A DNA stretch of 64,000 nt from G11 sp947167445 (GTDB lineage Bacteria; Bacillota; Clostridia; Lachnospirales; Lachnospiraceae), in contig CAMVID010000002.1 of the NCBI GenBank assembly GCA_947167445.1, positions 181,201 to 245,200 on the forward strand, in the 5' to 3' direction. The stretch's first letter is position 1, and every line of letters begins with the position of its first letter. The translations under genes were made by a program, and so were the position numbers. Positions 25,838 to 34,855 of the stretch are shown piece after piece. A model generated the notes under the pieces. The model ran no database searches. It saw nothing but the letters and a program-made list of their open reading frames with translations, and was not told where the DNA came from.

Positions 25838-28800
25838 ATGAGTAAGCTTTTTTTTGAGGCGTTCCCGACGCTTGAACTTAATGATGAATTAAGAAGCCTT
25901 TTTGAAGAGACGGTGGTTGACCGGGTTTCAACCACTGCATCAAGGGAATACTTACACGTATATGTGTCATCAAATCACCTGCTTCCCAAGCAGGCTGTTT
26001 TTGATGTCGAGAAAAAGATTAAGAGCCAGTTTTTCAGATATAACAAGATAGACATAAAGATATATGAGAAATTCAAGCTTTCCGCTCAGTACACACCTGA
26101 GAAGCTTTTTGATGTGTACAGGGAAAGCATTTTTCTTGAAATCAGGGAATACAGTCATGTTTTCTTCAACTGTATAAGGCATGCAAAGTTTGAGTTTCCC
26201 ACTGAGAATCTCATGGAGATAACTGTTGAGGATAACTTTGTATCAAGGGAGAGAAAACGTGAGATAGAGGAAGTTTTTGAGAAGATTTTTTGCGACAGAT
26301 GCGGCCTTAAGGTTGACATTAAGGTGAAATTTGATCTTCCTGCTGCCAAGGACGACAGGAGCAATGCAGGAGAGGCCTTTAAGAAGGTGTTTCCTGCTGC
26401 AGTTTCCGATGCCGATAAGCAGGAGGAAACCAAGACCAATGCAGCCAAGAAAGTTATAGAAAAGGAAGCCCCCAAAAAGAAGGAGAGAGAGCTTTCTTAT
26501 TCCTCCAATCCCGATGTTATTTACGGTAAGGATGTGGACATAGATGCCACCCGAATTGTTGATATTGAGGGTGAAATCGGCGTAGTGGCCGTAAGAGGAA
26601 AGATTATTGCGGTGGACCTCAGAGAGACAAGAAAGGGTGATCTTTACATAGTTTCTTTTGATGTCACTGATTTTACAGATACAATAAGCTGCAAATGCTT
26701 CATTCCAAGCAACAAGATTGATGAGTTCAGTTCCAGGGTCAAGACAGGCGTTTTCGTAAAGGTCAAGGGTGAGGCTTTGATCGATAAGTTCTCACATGAG
26801 CTTACAATCAACTCGTTAAAAGGAATACAGGAGATTCCTGATTTTACCGAGAAGAGAAAAGATAAGGCAGCAAAGAAGAGAGTTGAACTTCACTGCCACA
26901 CCAAGATGAGTGATATGGATGGTGTATCCGAGGCTTCGGACATTATTAAGCAAGCCTACGCATGGGGACATCCGGCCATAGCAATCACGGACCACGGCGT
27001 TGTTCAGGCCTTCCCTGATGCCCTTCATACAAGGGATGATTTGTGGAAGAAGGAGAAGGAAAAACGAATTGCCGCCGGGGAAGAAAACCCGGATAAGAAC
27101 GATTTTTTCAAGATTATATATGGCGTCGAGGCCTATGTCGTTGACGATTTGCAGGGCATAGTCAATAACGATAAGGGGCAGACCCTTGATGAGAGATATG
27201 TGGTTTTTGACATAGAGACCACAGGCTTTTCTGCGGAGAAAAACAGAATTATCGAAATTGGTGCCGTAAAGGTTGAAAACGGCGCAATTACAGACAGATT
27301 CTCCACTTTCGTAAACCCTGAGGTGCCCATCCCGTATAGAATAACGCAAGTTACGAATATAAGAGACGAGATGGTTTTGGATGCTCCCACCATAGAGACG
27401 GTGCTTCCGGACTTTGTGAAATTCTGTGAGGGCTGTATTCTTGTTGCCCACAATGCTGGATTTGATACAGGATTTATTAAGGTTAACTGTCAGAGACAGG
27501 GATTTCCTTTTGATTATACCTGGGTTGATACTCTTGGAATTTCCCGAGTACTTTTCCCGGATCACGCGAAGCATACCCTGGATGCGGTATGTAAGATTCT
27601 CGGAGTCAGCCTTGAAGGGCATCACAGAGCTGTAAATGATGCCGAGGCTACTGCAGAGATTTTTGTTAAGCTTATTAAGATTCTTAAGGATCAGGGTATT
27701 ACAACCCTGACGGCGCTTAACGAGATGGCAAAGCTTAATCCAAATGCGATTAAGCGACTTATGCCTTACCATACGATTCTTCTGGCACAGAATAATGTGG
27801 GAAGAATCAATATGTACACCCTTGTTTCGGAATCTCACCTTAAATATTTCTTTAAGGTTCCCAGAATTCCCATGAGCCTTCTTATGAAATACAGGGAAGG
27901 AATCCTTGTGGGAAGCGCCTGCGAGGCGGGAGAGCTATACCGCGCTCTTTTGGACGAGAGGTCCGAGGAGGAGATCGCACGAATCGTTAACCTCTATGAT
28001 TATCTTGAGATTCAGCCTGTGGGCAACAATGCCTTCATGATTGAGTCCGAGAGAATAGAGTCGGTTAATTCCATTAAGGATATTCAAAATATCAACAAGA
28101 GGATTGTCAAGCTTGGAGAACAGTTTAATAAGCCGGTTGTTGCCACTTGTGATGTGCATTTCCTCAATCCCGAGGATGAGATTTACCGTCGAATCATAAT
28201 GGCGGGCAAGGGCTTTGATGATGCGGACAGACAGGCGCCCCTCTATCTTCATACCACAGAGGAGATGCTTGAGGAGTTCCAGTATCTGGGCTCCGATAAG
28301 GCTGAGGAGGTTGTTATCACAAACACCAATCTCATTGCCGATATGATTGAGCCCATTTCGCCGGTTCGCCCCGATAAGTGTCCTCCGGTTATTCCCGATT
28401 CCGACAAGACCCTTACGGAGATCTGCTACAACAAGGCTCACGATTTATACGGAGAAACCCTTCCTCCAATAGTTGAGGAGAGATTGCAGAAAGAGCTTAA
28501 TTCCATTATTTCCAATGGATTCGCTGTTATGTATATCATTGCGCAGAAGCTGGTTTGGAAATCGGTGGAGGACGGATATCTGGTTGGCTCCAGAGGATCC
28601 GTAGGTTCATCTTTGGTGGCATTCATGGCCGGTATTACCGAAGTTAACTCCATGCCACCCCACTATAGATGCCCGAAATGTAGATATTACGATTTTGACT
28701 CAGATGAGGTAAAAGCATATGCGGGAAATGCGGGCTGTGATATGCCTGATAAGAACTGCCCCGTATGTGGCGAACCTCTTATTAAAGACGGCTTCGATAT

Positions 28801-30277
28801 TCCTTTTGAAACATTCCTTGGCTTCAAGGGCGATAAGGAGCCTGATATAGACCTTAACTTCTCAGGTGAGTACCAGTCCAAGGCTCATAAGTACACTGAG
28901 GTTATTTTTGGTGCCGGTCAGACCTTCAGAGCCGGAACCATTGGTACTTTGGCGGATAAGACTGCATACGGATACGTTAAGAATTATTTTGAGGAGAGGG
29001 GCGAACCCAAGAGACACTGCGAGATAAACAGGCTGGTTCTTGGCTGTACGGGCGTAAGAAGAAGTACAGGTCAGCACCCCGGCGGAATCGTTGTTCTTCC
29101 CGTGGGAGAGGATATTAACTCCTTTACACCGGTTCAGCATCCCGCAAACGATATGACGACGGACATAATCACGACACATTTTGATTATCACTCCATCGAC
29201 CATAACCTTTTGAAACTTGATATTCTCGGGCATGATGATCCCACTATGATTAGAATGCTTCAGGATATTACAGGCATAGATCCCACCAAGATTCCTCTGG
29301 ACGATAAGGCAGTTATGAGCCTTTTCAGAAGCCCCGAGGCCTTGGGAATTACTCCTGCGGATATCGATGGATGTCCTGTGGGAAGCCTCGGAATTCCGGA
29401 ATTTGGTACAGATTTCGTTATTCAGATGCTTCTTGATACCAAACCGAAGTGTTTTTCTGATTTAATTAGAATATCGGGACTTGGTCACGGTACCGATGTA
29501 TGGCTTAATAACGCTCAGACTCTTATTTTGGAGGGCACTGCGGATATTTCCACATGTATATGCTGTCGTGATGACATTATGCTTTATCTTATACGTATGG
29601 GAATGGATCCAAGCCTTTCCTTCACCACAATGGAAAGCGTAAGAAAGGGTAAAGGACTTAAGCCCGAAATGGAGAAAGCCATGAAGGAAGCCAATGTTCC
29701 CGACTGGTATATCTGGTCCTGCAAGCAGATTAAGTACATGTTCCCCAAGGCACATGCGGCTGCTTATGTTATGATGGCCTGGAGAATTGCTTATTGTAAG
29801 ATAAACTATCCTTTGGCTTATTATGCTTCATTCTTCTCGATTCGTGCCAAGGCCTTTTCCTACGAGAAAATGTGCCAGGGACGTGCGCATCTTGAGGCTG
29901 TAATCAGAGAACTCAAGGGCAAGGGAGATTTGATAACAAAGGCGGAAGAGGATTCCCTTAAGGATATGAAGATTGTACAGGAAATGTATGCCAGAGGCTT
30001 TGAATTCCTGCCCATTGATATCTTTAAGGCTCATTCGAGAAACTTCCAGGTTATGGACGGCAAAATAATGCCTTCACTAAATAGTATTGACGGCTTGGGT
30101 GAAAAGGCTGCAGATGCTATAATGGAAGCAGCGAAGGATGGCCCTTTCCTCAGTAAGGATGATTTCCGTGACAGAACAAAGGTATCAAAGACTGCCATAG
30201 ACAAGATGGCGGAATTAAATCTATTGGGGGATATTCCCGAAACAAATCAGATCAGTTTATTTGATATGTTTGCATAG
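25838..30277 (+). CDS. polC: DNA polymerase III alpha subunit, PolC type
   Basis: A 1479-residue Gram-positive replicative polymerase. In order: N-terminal domains (1-230); an OB-fold near 240-335; a PHP domain starting HCHTKMSDMDGVSEASD; a proofreading exonuclease inserted in PHP (YVVFDIETTGFSAEKNRIIE with Exo I acids, then AHNAGFDTGF); the polymerase core (GSRGSVGSSLVAF; CPKCRYYDF and CPVCGEP zinc site; EPDIDLNFSG for catalytic Asp residues); and the C-terminal finger and tail, ending with NQISLFDMFA. It is essential for replication. Nothing is missing. Confidence 0.98.
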   Translation: MSKLFFEAFPTLELNDELRSLFEETVVDRVSTTASREYLHVYVSSNHLLPKQAVFDVEKKIKSQFFRYNKIDIKIYEKFKLSAQYTPEKLFDVYRESIFLEIREYSHVFFNCIRHAKFEFPTENLMEITVEDNFVSRERKREIEEVFEKIFCDRCGLKVDIKVKFDLPAAKDDRSNAGEAFKKVFPAAVSDADKQEETKTNAAKKVIEKEAPKKKERELSYSSNPDVIYGKDVDIDATRIVDIEGEIGVVAVRGKIIAVDLRETRKGDLYIVSFDVTDFTDTISCKCFIPSNKIDEFSSRVKTGVFVKVKGEALIDKFSHELTINSLKGIQEIPDFTEKRKDKAAKKRVELHCHTKMSDMDGVSEASDIIKQAYAWGHPAIAITDHGVVQAFPDALHTRDDLWKKEKEKRIAAGEENPDKNDFFKIIYGVEAYVVDDLQGIVNNDKGQTLDERYVVFDIETTGFSAEKNRIIEIGAVKVENGAITDRFSTFVNPEVPIPYRITQVTNIRDEMVLDAPTIETVLPDFVKFCEGCILVAHNAGFDTGFIKVNCQRQGFPFDYTWVDTLGISRVLFPDHAKHTLDAVCKILGVSLEGHHRAVNDAEATAEIFVKLIKILKDQGITTLTALNEMAKLNPNAIKRLMPYHTILLAQNNVGRINMYTLVSESHLKYFFKVPRIPMSLLMKYREGILVGSACEAGELYRALLDERSEEEIARIVNLYDYLEIQPVGNNAFMIESERIESVNSIKDIQNINKRIVKLGEQFNKPVVATCDVHFLNPEDEIYRRIIMAGKGFDDADRQAPLYLHTTEEMLEEFQYLGSDKAEEVVITNTNLIADMIEPISPVRPDKCPPVIPDSDKTLTEICYNKAHDLYGETLPPIVEERLQKELNSIISNGFAVMYIIAQKLVWKSVEDGYLVGSRGSVGSSLVAFMAGITEVNSMPPHYRCPKCRYYDFDSDEVKAYAGNAGCDMPDKNCPVCGEPLIKDGFDIPFETFLGFKGDKEPDIDLNFSGEYQSKAHKYTEVIFGAGQTFRAGTIGTLADKTAYGYVKNYFEERGEPKRHCEINRLVLGCTGVRRSTGQHPGGIVVLPVGEDINSFTPVQHPANDMTTDIITTHFDYHSIDHNLLKLDILGHDDPTMIRMLQDITGIDPTKIPLDDKAVMSLFRSPEALGITPADIDGCPVGSLGIPEFGTDFVIQMLLDTKPKCFSDLIRISGLGHGTDVWLNNAQTLILEGTADISTCICCRDDIMLYLIRMGMDPSLSFTTMESVRKGKGLKPEMEKAMKEANVPDWYIWSCKQIKYMFPKAHAAAYVMMAWRIAYCKINYPLAYYASFFSIRAKAFSYEKMCQGRAHLEAVIRELKGKGDLITKAEEDSLKDMKIVQEMYARGFEFLPIDIFKAHSRNFQVMDGKIMPSLNSIDGLGEKAADAIMEAAKDGPFLSKDDFRDRTKVSKTAIDKMAELNLLGDIPETNQISLFDMFA

Positions 30278-30289
30278 GGTGGTTACAAA

Positions 30290-31150
30290 ATGGAGAAACT
30301 TTTAATTACCGGTGGAAGCGGATTCCTCGGCAGCAGACTGAAAAACGCATATCAGGATAAGTACGAGGTATGCACCCCGACTCATTCTGAACTTGACATT
30401 ACCAACAGGGATTCAGTGGCAGCTTTTTTCATAACGGAGAGGCCTGATAAGGTTATCCACTGTGCCGGAATGGCGGACGTGGTAACCTGTGAGAGAAATC
30501 CGGATGAGAGTGCTGTTGTAAATGTGGTGGGAAGCCTTAATATGGCTACCGTTGCGGCCCAGTATAAGGCCAAGATTATTATGTGTTCCTCCGACCAGGT
30601 ATATTGCGGTAACAGAGGCAATATCGCACATAATGAGGACGAGGTGGTTTTTCCATATAATCAGTACGGCAAGCAGAAGAGAAGCGCGGAGAAGGAGTGC
30701 CAGAGAGTTAATCCCGACAGCATAATTCTGCGCCTGTCATGGATGTATGAGCCTGAGAATCTTGCAGATTTGACCAGGATGGATTATCCCAGGAATCTTT
30801 GCAACAAGATTCAGAATAACGAGAAGATAAGGTATTCAACCCGTGATCGAAGGGGAATTACGGATGTCAACGAAGTTGTTGCCAACATGGAGAAGGCCTT
30901 TGAACTTCCCGGGGGCATCTACAATTTCGGATCCCCTAACAAGTTTAATACCTATGACCTTACCAAGAACCTGATTTCATCTCTTGGAATCAGCTTAAGA
31001 TACATTGAGGAGGACACGGCAGCCTTCTCAAACAATTCAAGAAACCTTCTGATGAGCCAGGAGAAGATTAACAAGTACGGCATCGTATTCCGCAACAGTT
31101 ATGACGCTTTGTATGACTGCTTGAGGGACAAGATTAAGGTGCCGGTGTAA
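30290..31150 (+). CDS. NAD(P)-dependent sugar-nucleotide reductase/epimerase, RmlD-like
   Basis: A 286-residue extended short-chain dehydrogenase. It opens with the NAD(P) motif LITGGSGFLGSRL. The pattern HSELDITNRDSVAAFF, then PDKVIHCAGMADVVTCERNP, is characteristic of dTDP-4-dehydrorhamnose reductases. The catalytic pair is YNQYGKQK. Its true substrate is uncertain because no rml neighbours are present. It follows polC by 12 bases and precedes a bidirectional terminator. Confidence 0.82.
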   Translation: MEKLLITGGSGFLGSRLKNAYQDKYEVCTPTHSELDITNRDSVAAFFITERPDKVIHCAGMADVVTCERNPDESAVVNVVGSLNMATVAAQYKAKIIMCSSDQVYCGNRGNIAHNEDEVVFPYNQYGKQKRSAEKECQRVNPDSIILRLSWMYEPENLADLTRMDYPRNLCNKIQNNEKIRYSTRDRRGITDVNEVVANMEKAFELPGGIYNFGSPNKFNTYDLTKNLISSLGISLRYIEEDTAAFSNNSRNLLMSQEKINKYGIVFRNSYDALYDCLRDKIKVPV

Positions 31151-31196
31151 GGCGGGAATATCACGGCACAATGAATTGAAGATTAAGAAAACGAAA

Positions 31197-31227
31197 AAGC
31201 ACTGAGTAAGTAAATTACTCAGTGCTT
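31197..31227. terminator. Bidirectional terminator between RmlD-like gene and tRNA-Glu
   Basis: Perfect 13-base arms (AAGCACTGAGTAA and its complement) with a 5-base loop. T-rich sequence follows on both strands (CTTCTTTATT on the plus, TTTCGTTTTC on the minus), so it can end both converging transcripts. Confidence 0.9.
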
Positions 31228-31238
31228 CTTTATTGGAG

Positions 31239-31310
31239 CAGCTCGTAGCGGAATCGAACCGCTGATTCTGCCGTGAGAGGGCAGCGTCTTAACCGCTTGA
31301 CCAACGAGCC
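31239..31310 (-). tRNA. tRNA-Glu (anticodon CUC)
   Basis: Read on the minus strand, a 72-base cloverleaf is complete. The acceptor arm is GGCTCGT/ACGAGCT, with one G-T pair at its first position. The D-arm region is TTGGTCAAGCGGTTAAGAC. The anticodon arm is CTGCC-CTCTCAC-GGCAG, with CTC at the anticodon, and the T-arm carries GGTTCGATTCC. The T-arm and D-loop match bacterial tRNA-Glu, and CUC reads GAG. CCA is not encoded directly after the discriminator base. Confidence 0.93.
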
Positions 31311-31320
31311 GTACTTGAGT

Positions 31321-31349
31321 ATCTTAACGTATCTCGAAGAAAAAAGCAA
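31321..31349 (-). promoter_or_regulatory. Promoter of tRNA-Glu
   Basis: On the minus strand, TTGCTT (31344-31349) and TAAGAT (31321-31326) are spaced 17 bases, ending 10 bases before the mature tRNA 5' end. Confidence 0.65.
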
Positions 31350-31423
31350 GCACTTTTTTAATATTTTTTTGATTTTTGTCAGGCGAGCCTTGGGTAGGCG
31401 TATTTTGGGTGGGAAAATGGGTA

Positions 31424-31524
31424 GGATTTGGGGGATTGGAGGATTTGGGGGAGAGTTCGGGGGACTTGGAGGAGAGTTCGGAGGACTTGGAGGAGAGTTT
31501 GGAGGATTTGGAGGAGGATTTCGG
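31424..31524. repeat. G-rich 21-bp tandem repeat, about 4.8 copies
   Basis: Four full 21-base units start at 31441, 31462, 31483 and 31504, with a core close to GGACTTGGAGGAGAGTTCGG. A shortened 17-base unit precedes them from 31424. All G-runs are on the plus strand. Just upstream, 31400-31430 holds closely spaced runs of three to five G. The frame through it would read as Gly-Phe-Gly-Gly-Glu repeats, but that frame starts inside the tRNA gene and is not considered a gene. Confidence 0.85.
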
Positions 31525-31543
31525 AGAGAATTTTCGAGAGCCA

Positions 31544-31835
31544 GCATAATGGATTTAGCGATTAATAGATTTATTATGCGCTGATTTTTTTGATTTTGAA
31601 TCCTTGTCATAAAGAATTCAGATTCTGTAGAATCTATTATGCTTATCGCTACATATAAGGAGGAGCCGGAAGCATAATGTATCGCAGACTTTTGGAAATT
31701 ATTATGATGCGGGCAAAAATCGTAACTTGAAGTGGGCATAATAGAATGCTAAAAAATGTTCTTTATTATGTGGGACGGTTGAATGAGAGACGGAAGCAGA
31801 CATAATGGAAAGGGAATTTGGCGAATATATTATGC
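31544..31835. repeat. Array of five 36-bp inverted-repeat elements, about 64-bp period
   Basis: Each element is a 7-base arm close to GCATAAT, exactly 22 bases, then the inverse arm close to ATTATGC. They start at 31544, 31607, 31672, 31736 and 31800, that is at periods of 63, 65, 64 and 64. Arms differ from consensus at no more than two bases. The 22-base centres and the 27-29-base gaps are not conserved, except for a GGAAG-like tract before some left arms. No protein-coding frame fits. About 660 bases (31311-31980) lack any gene. Confidence 0.85.
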
Positions 31836-31897
31836 TTTCCGGGAATTACAAGCCGTTTATAAGGAGTGAAACCAGGGCGGCCTACACCTTTAATCCC

Positions 31898-31926
31898 TTG
31901 CTAATTCTCGAAAAAAATAATATAAT
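31898..31926 (+). promoter_or_regulatory. Promoter of apt
   Basis: TTGCTA (31898-31903) and TATAAT (31921-31926) are spaced 17 bases. The leader to the apt start is about 70 AT-rich bases with AAAGGAA at its end. Confidence 0.7.
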
Positions 31927-32001
31927 TAAATGTAATTTTTTGGTACACAAATCTTAAAATTATTAATAATTTCTAGATGCATATAGGAAAGGAACAGACT
32001 C

Positions 32002-32529
32002 ATGAGTAAGAAGCTTGAAGACTATGTAAGGACCATACCTGATTTCCCTGAACCGGGAATCATGTTTAGAGATGTAACCAGCGTTTTGCAGGATGCAGAC
32101 GGTCTGAAACTTGCTATAGATACAATGCAGAATTTGGTAAAGGATTTGGAGTTTGATGTTGTTGTGGGAGCTGAGAGCCGTGGATTCATTTTCGGAACAC
32201 CTCTTGCTTACAACCTTCACAAGCCCTTTGCACTTATCCGTAAGAAGGGTAAACTTCCCTGCGAGACAGTTTCTGTTGACTATGACCTTGAGTATGGCAA
32301 GGCAACAATTGAGATGCACAAGGATGCAATCAAGCCCGGCCAGAAGGTTCTTGTTGTTGATGATTTGATTGCTACAGGCGGCACAACAGAAGCAATGATT
32401 AAGCTTATTGAGTCCCTTGGCGGCGAGGTTGTGGGCGTTGTTGTACTTATGGAGCTTGCAGGCCTTAAGGGAAGAGACAAGATCAAGGGCTACAGACTTG
32501 ATTCCGCTATTTCCTATCCCGGAAAGTAG
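32002..32529 (+). CDS. apt: Adenine phosphoribosyltransferase
   Basis: A 175-residue salvage enzyme joining adenine and PRPP to AMP. Motifs: VRTIPDFPEPGIMFRDVT at the N-terminus, VGAESRGFIFGTPLA, and the PRPP loop VLVVDDLIATGGTTEA. AAAGGAA precedes the ATG. It lies 30 bases before relA, a pairing common in Firmicutes that links purine salvage with (p)ppGpp metabolism. Confidence 0.97.
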   Translation: MSKKLEDYVRTIPDFPEPGIMFRDVTSVLQDADGLKLAIDTMQNLVKDLEFDVVVGAESRGFIFGTPLAYNLHKPFALIRKKGKLPCETVSVDYDLEYGKATIEMHKDAIKPGQKVLVVDDLIATGGTTEAMIKLIESLGGEVVGVVVLMELAGLKGRDKIKGYRLDSAISYPGK

Positions 32530-32559
32530 AACAGAAACTATTAATACAGTGAGGCTATT

Positions 32560-34854
32560 ATGGAAGAGATCAAACAGGAAGTGATCTTTGACGATGGTCG
32601 AATTGAAGCAATGCAAGAGCAACTCAGTCCTGAGGAATTGTACAAGGACTTAATAGACAGAGTTGCTCTTTACCATCCTTCAGATGATTACTCGTTGATT
32701 GAAAAAGCATATCGTTTCGCTGATGAGGCGCACAAGAGTCAGGTGAGGAAGTCGGGAGAACCCTACATCATTCACCCTCTTTGTGTTGCAATAACTCTGG
32801 CAGATCTGGAGATGGACAAGGAGACCATCGCTGCCGGTTTGCTTCACGATGTTGTTGAGGATACGGTTCTTTCCGAGGAAGACCTTAAGAGAGAGTTCGG
32901 AGATGACGTTGCCCTTCTTGTTGACGGTGTTACCAAGTTGGAGCAGATTCCTCTTACCAACAACATGTCCGGTGATGATGCCAAACTTGAGATGCAGGCA
33001 GAGAACCTTCGAAAGATGTTCATTGCTATGGCCAAGGATATTCGAGTGGTCATTATCAAACTGGCAGATAGATTACATAACATGCGTACTCTTAAGTATA
33101 TGCCTCCTGAAAAGCAGCAGCGTATTGCCAGAGAAACTCTGGAAATATATGCTCCCCTGGCTGACAGGCTGGGAATCTCCCGTATCAAGGTTGAACTTGA
33201 TGACTTGTCATTCAAGTATCTTGAGCCCGAGGCATATTATGATCTGGTTGACAAGATTGCAATCAGAAAGAGTGAGAGAGAGAAATACATTCAGGATATA
33301 GTTGACGAGGTAAGTCAGCACATCAAGAATGCCAACATAGATGCAAAGATAGACGGTCGTATCAAGCACTTCTTCAGTATCTACAAGAAGATGAAGAATC
33401 AGGGTAAGACCATCGATCAGATTTATGATTTGTTCGCAGTTCGAATCATTGTTGATTCAGTAAAGGACTGCTACGCAGCCTTAGGCGTAATCCACGAAAT
33501 GTACAAGCCCATTCCCGGCAGATTCAAGGATTACATTGCAATGCCCAAGGCCAACATGTACCAGTCACTTCATACAACCCTTATCGGTTCATCGGGTCAG
33601 CCCTTCGAAATTCAGATAAGAACCTACGAGATGCACAAGGCCGCTGAGTACGGTATCGCAGCTCACTGGAAGTATAAGGAGAACTCCGACGGTAAGAAGG
33701 TTGAGTCCCAGGAAGCAGAGAAGCTTTCATGGCTTCGTGAGATTCTTGACTGGCAGAAGGAAATGTCCGATAACAAGGAGTTCATGAAGCTTCTTAAGGA
33801 CGACTTTGATATTTACGCAGATACGGTTTACTGCTTTACTCCTAACGGCGAGGTTAAGACCCTGCCCTATGGTTCCAACCCCATCGACTTTGCTTACAGC
33901 ATCCATTCCGCTGTAGGTAACAAGATGATCGGTGCCAGAGTAAACGGCAAGCTTGTCACCATAGACTATGAGATCCAGAACGGAGACAGAGTTGAAATCA
34001 TCACCTCTCAGAACTCACGGGGACCTTCCAGAGACTGGCTCAGTATTGTTAAGAGTACACAGGCCAAGAACAAGATCAACCAGTGGTTCAGAAATGAGCT
34101 TAAGGATGACAATATAACCAAGGGTAAGGACATGATAGTGTCCTACTGTAAGGCCAAGGGCATTAACATGACCGACGTTATGAAGCCCGAGTACATGAAT
34201 CTTGTAATGGACAAGTATGGCTTCAGAGACTGGGAGTCAATTCTGGCAGCCATCGGTCATGGCGGACTTAAGGAAGGCCAGATCATTAACAGGATGCTAG
34301 AGGCCTATGAGGCAGACCATGCGAAACCTCTTACAAATGAGGAGGTTATCAGACAGGTTGAGGAGAATCAGGCTCACAGAAATGTGAGAATGAGACCCAA
34401 GAGCGGAATTACCGTTAAGGGAATTCACGATGTGGCCGTTAGATTCAGTAAGTGCTGTTCACCTTTGCCCGGTGATGAGATAGTGGGCTTTGTTACAAGA
34501 GGAAGAGGTGTTTCGATTCACCGTTCCGACTGTATCAACATGTTAAGTCTCCCTGAAATTGAGAGAAGCAGAATTATTGAGGCTGAATGGGAGAAGACAG
34601 AGACAGATAACGAGCTTTACTCCGCAGAGATCAAGATTTACGCCAACAACCGTAACGGTCTTTTGGCTGATATTTCCAAGGCCCTCACGGAGAAAGATAT
34701 CAATATCGTTTCCATGAATACCAGAACCAACAAGCAGGGTATGGCTACTTTAAATACCTGCATCGAAATCAGAAGCATGGACGAACTCAACAGAATTATT
34801 GAGAAGATTCGTTCCATCGAAAGCGTAGTGGACATTGAAAGGACAAGAAGCTAG
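32560..34854 (+). CDS. relA: Bifunctional (p)ppGpp synthetase/hydrolase (Rel)
   Basis: A 764-residue stringent-response enzyme. The hydrolase HD domain is intact (AGLLHDVVEDT and the upstream EPYIIHPLCV). The synthetase domain has RFKDYIAMPKANMYQSLHTT. A TGS domain (VYCFTPNGEVKTLPYGSNPIDFAY) and a C-terminal ACT domain (IKIYANNRNGLLADISKALT) follow. Both catalytic halves keep their key residues, so it should both make and degrade (p)ppGpp. Confidence 0.97.
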   Translation: MEEIKQEVIFDDGRIEAMQEQLSPEELYKDLIDRVALYHPSDDYSLIEKAYRFADEAHKSQVRKSGEPYIIHPLCVAITLADLEMDKETIAAGLLHDVVEDTVLSEEDLKREFGDDVALLVDGVTKLEQIPLTNNMSGDDAKLEMQAENLRKMFIAMAKDIRVVIIKLADRLHNMRTLKYMPPEKQQRIARETLEIYAPLADRLGISRIKVELDDLSFKYLEPEAYYDLVDKIAIRKSEREKYIQDIVDEVSQHIKNANIDAKIDGRIKHFFSIYKKMKNQGKTIDQIYDLFAVRIIVDSVKDCYAALGVIHEMYKPIPGRFKDYIAMPKANMYQSLHTTLIGSSGQPFEIQIRTYEMHKAAEYGIAAHWKYKENSDGKKVESQEAEKLSWLREILDWQKEMSDNKEFMKLLKDDFDIYADTVYCFTPNGEVKTLPYGSNPIDFAYSIHSAVGNKMIGARVNGKLVTIDYEIQNGDRVEIITSQNSRGPSRDWLSIVKSTQAKNKINQWFRNELKDDNITKGKDMIVSYCKAKGINMTDVMKPEYMNLVMDKYGFRDWESILAAIGHGGLKEGQIINRMLEAYEADHAKPLTNEEVIRQVEENQAHRNVRMRPKSGITVKGIHDVAVRFSKCCSPLPGDEIVGFVTRGRGVSIHRSDCINMLSLPEIERSRIIEAEWEKTETDNELYSAEIKIYANNRNGLLADISKALTEKDINIVSMNTRTNKQGMATLNTCIEIRSMDELNRIIEKIRSIESVVDIERTRS

Positions 34855-34855
34855 T

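Noticed and set aside
31230..31739. Minus-strand open frame rich in Pro-Pro-Asn-Ser repeats, and the plus-strand Gly-rich frame opposite (31273-31584)
   Set aside because: Both run through the tRNA-Glu gene and the tandem repeats, and the minus-strand frame also runs through most of the 64-bp array. They have no ribosome site. They are by-products of the 21-bp repeats.
31544..31835. CRISPR array
   Set aside because: The period is regular, but only short arms are conserved; the repeat interior differs in each copy, and no cas gene is present.
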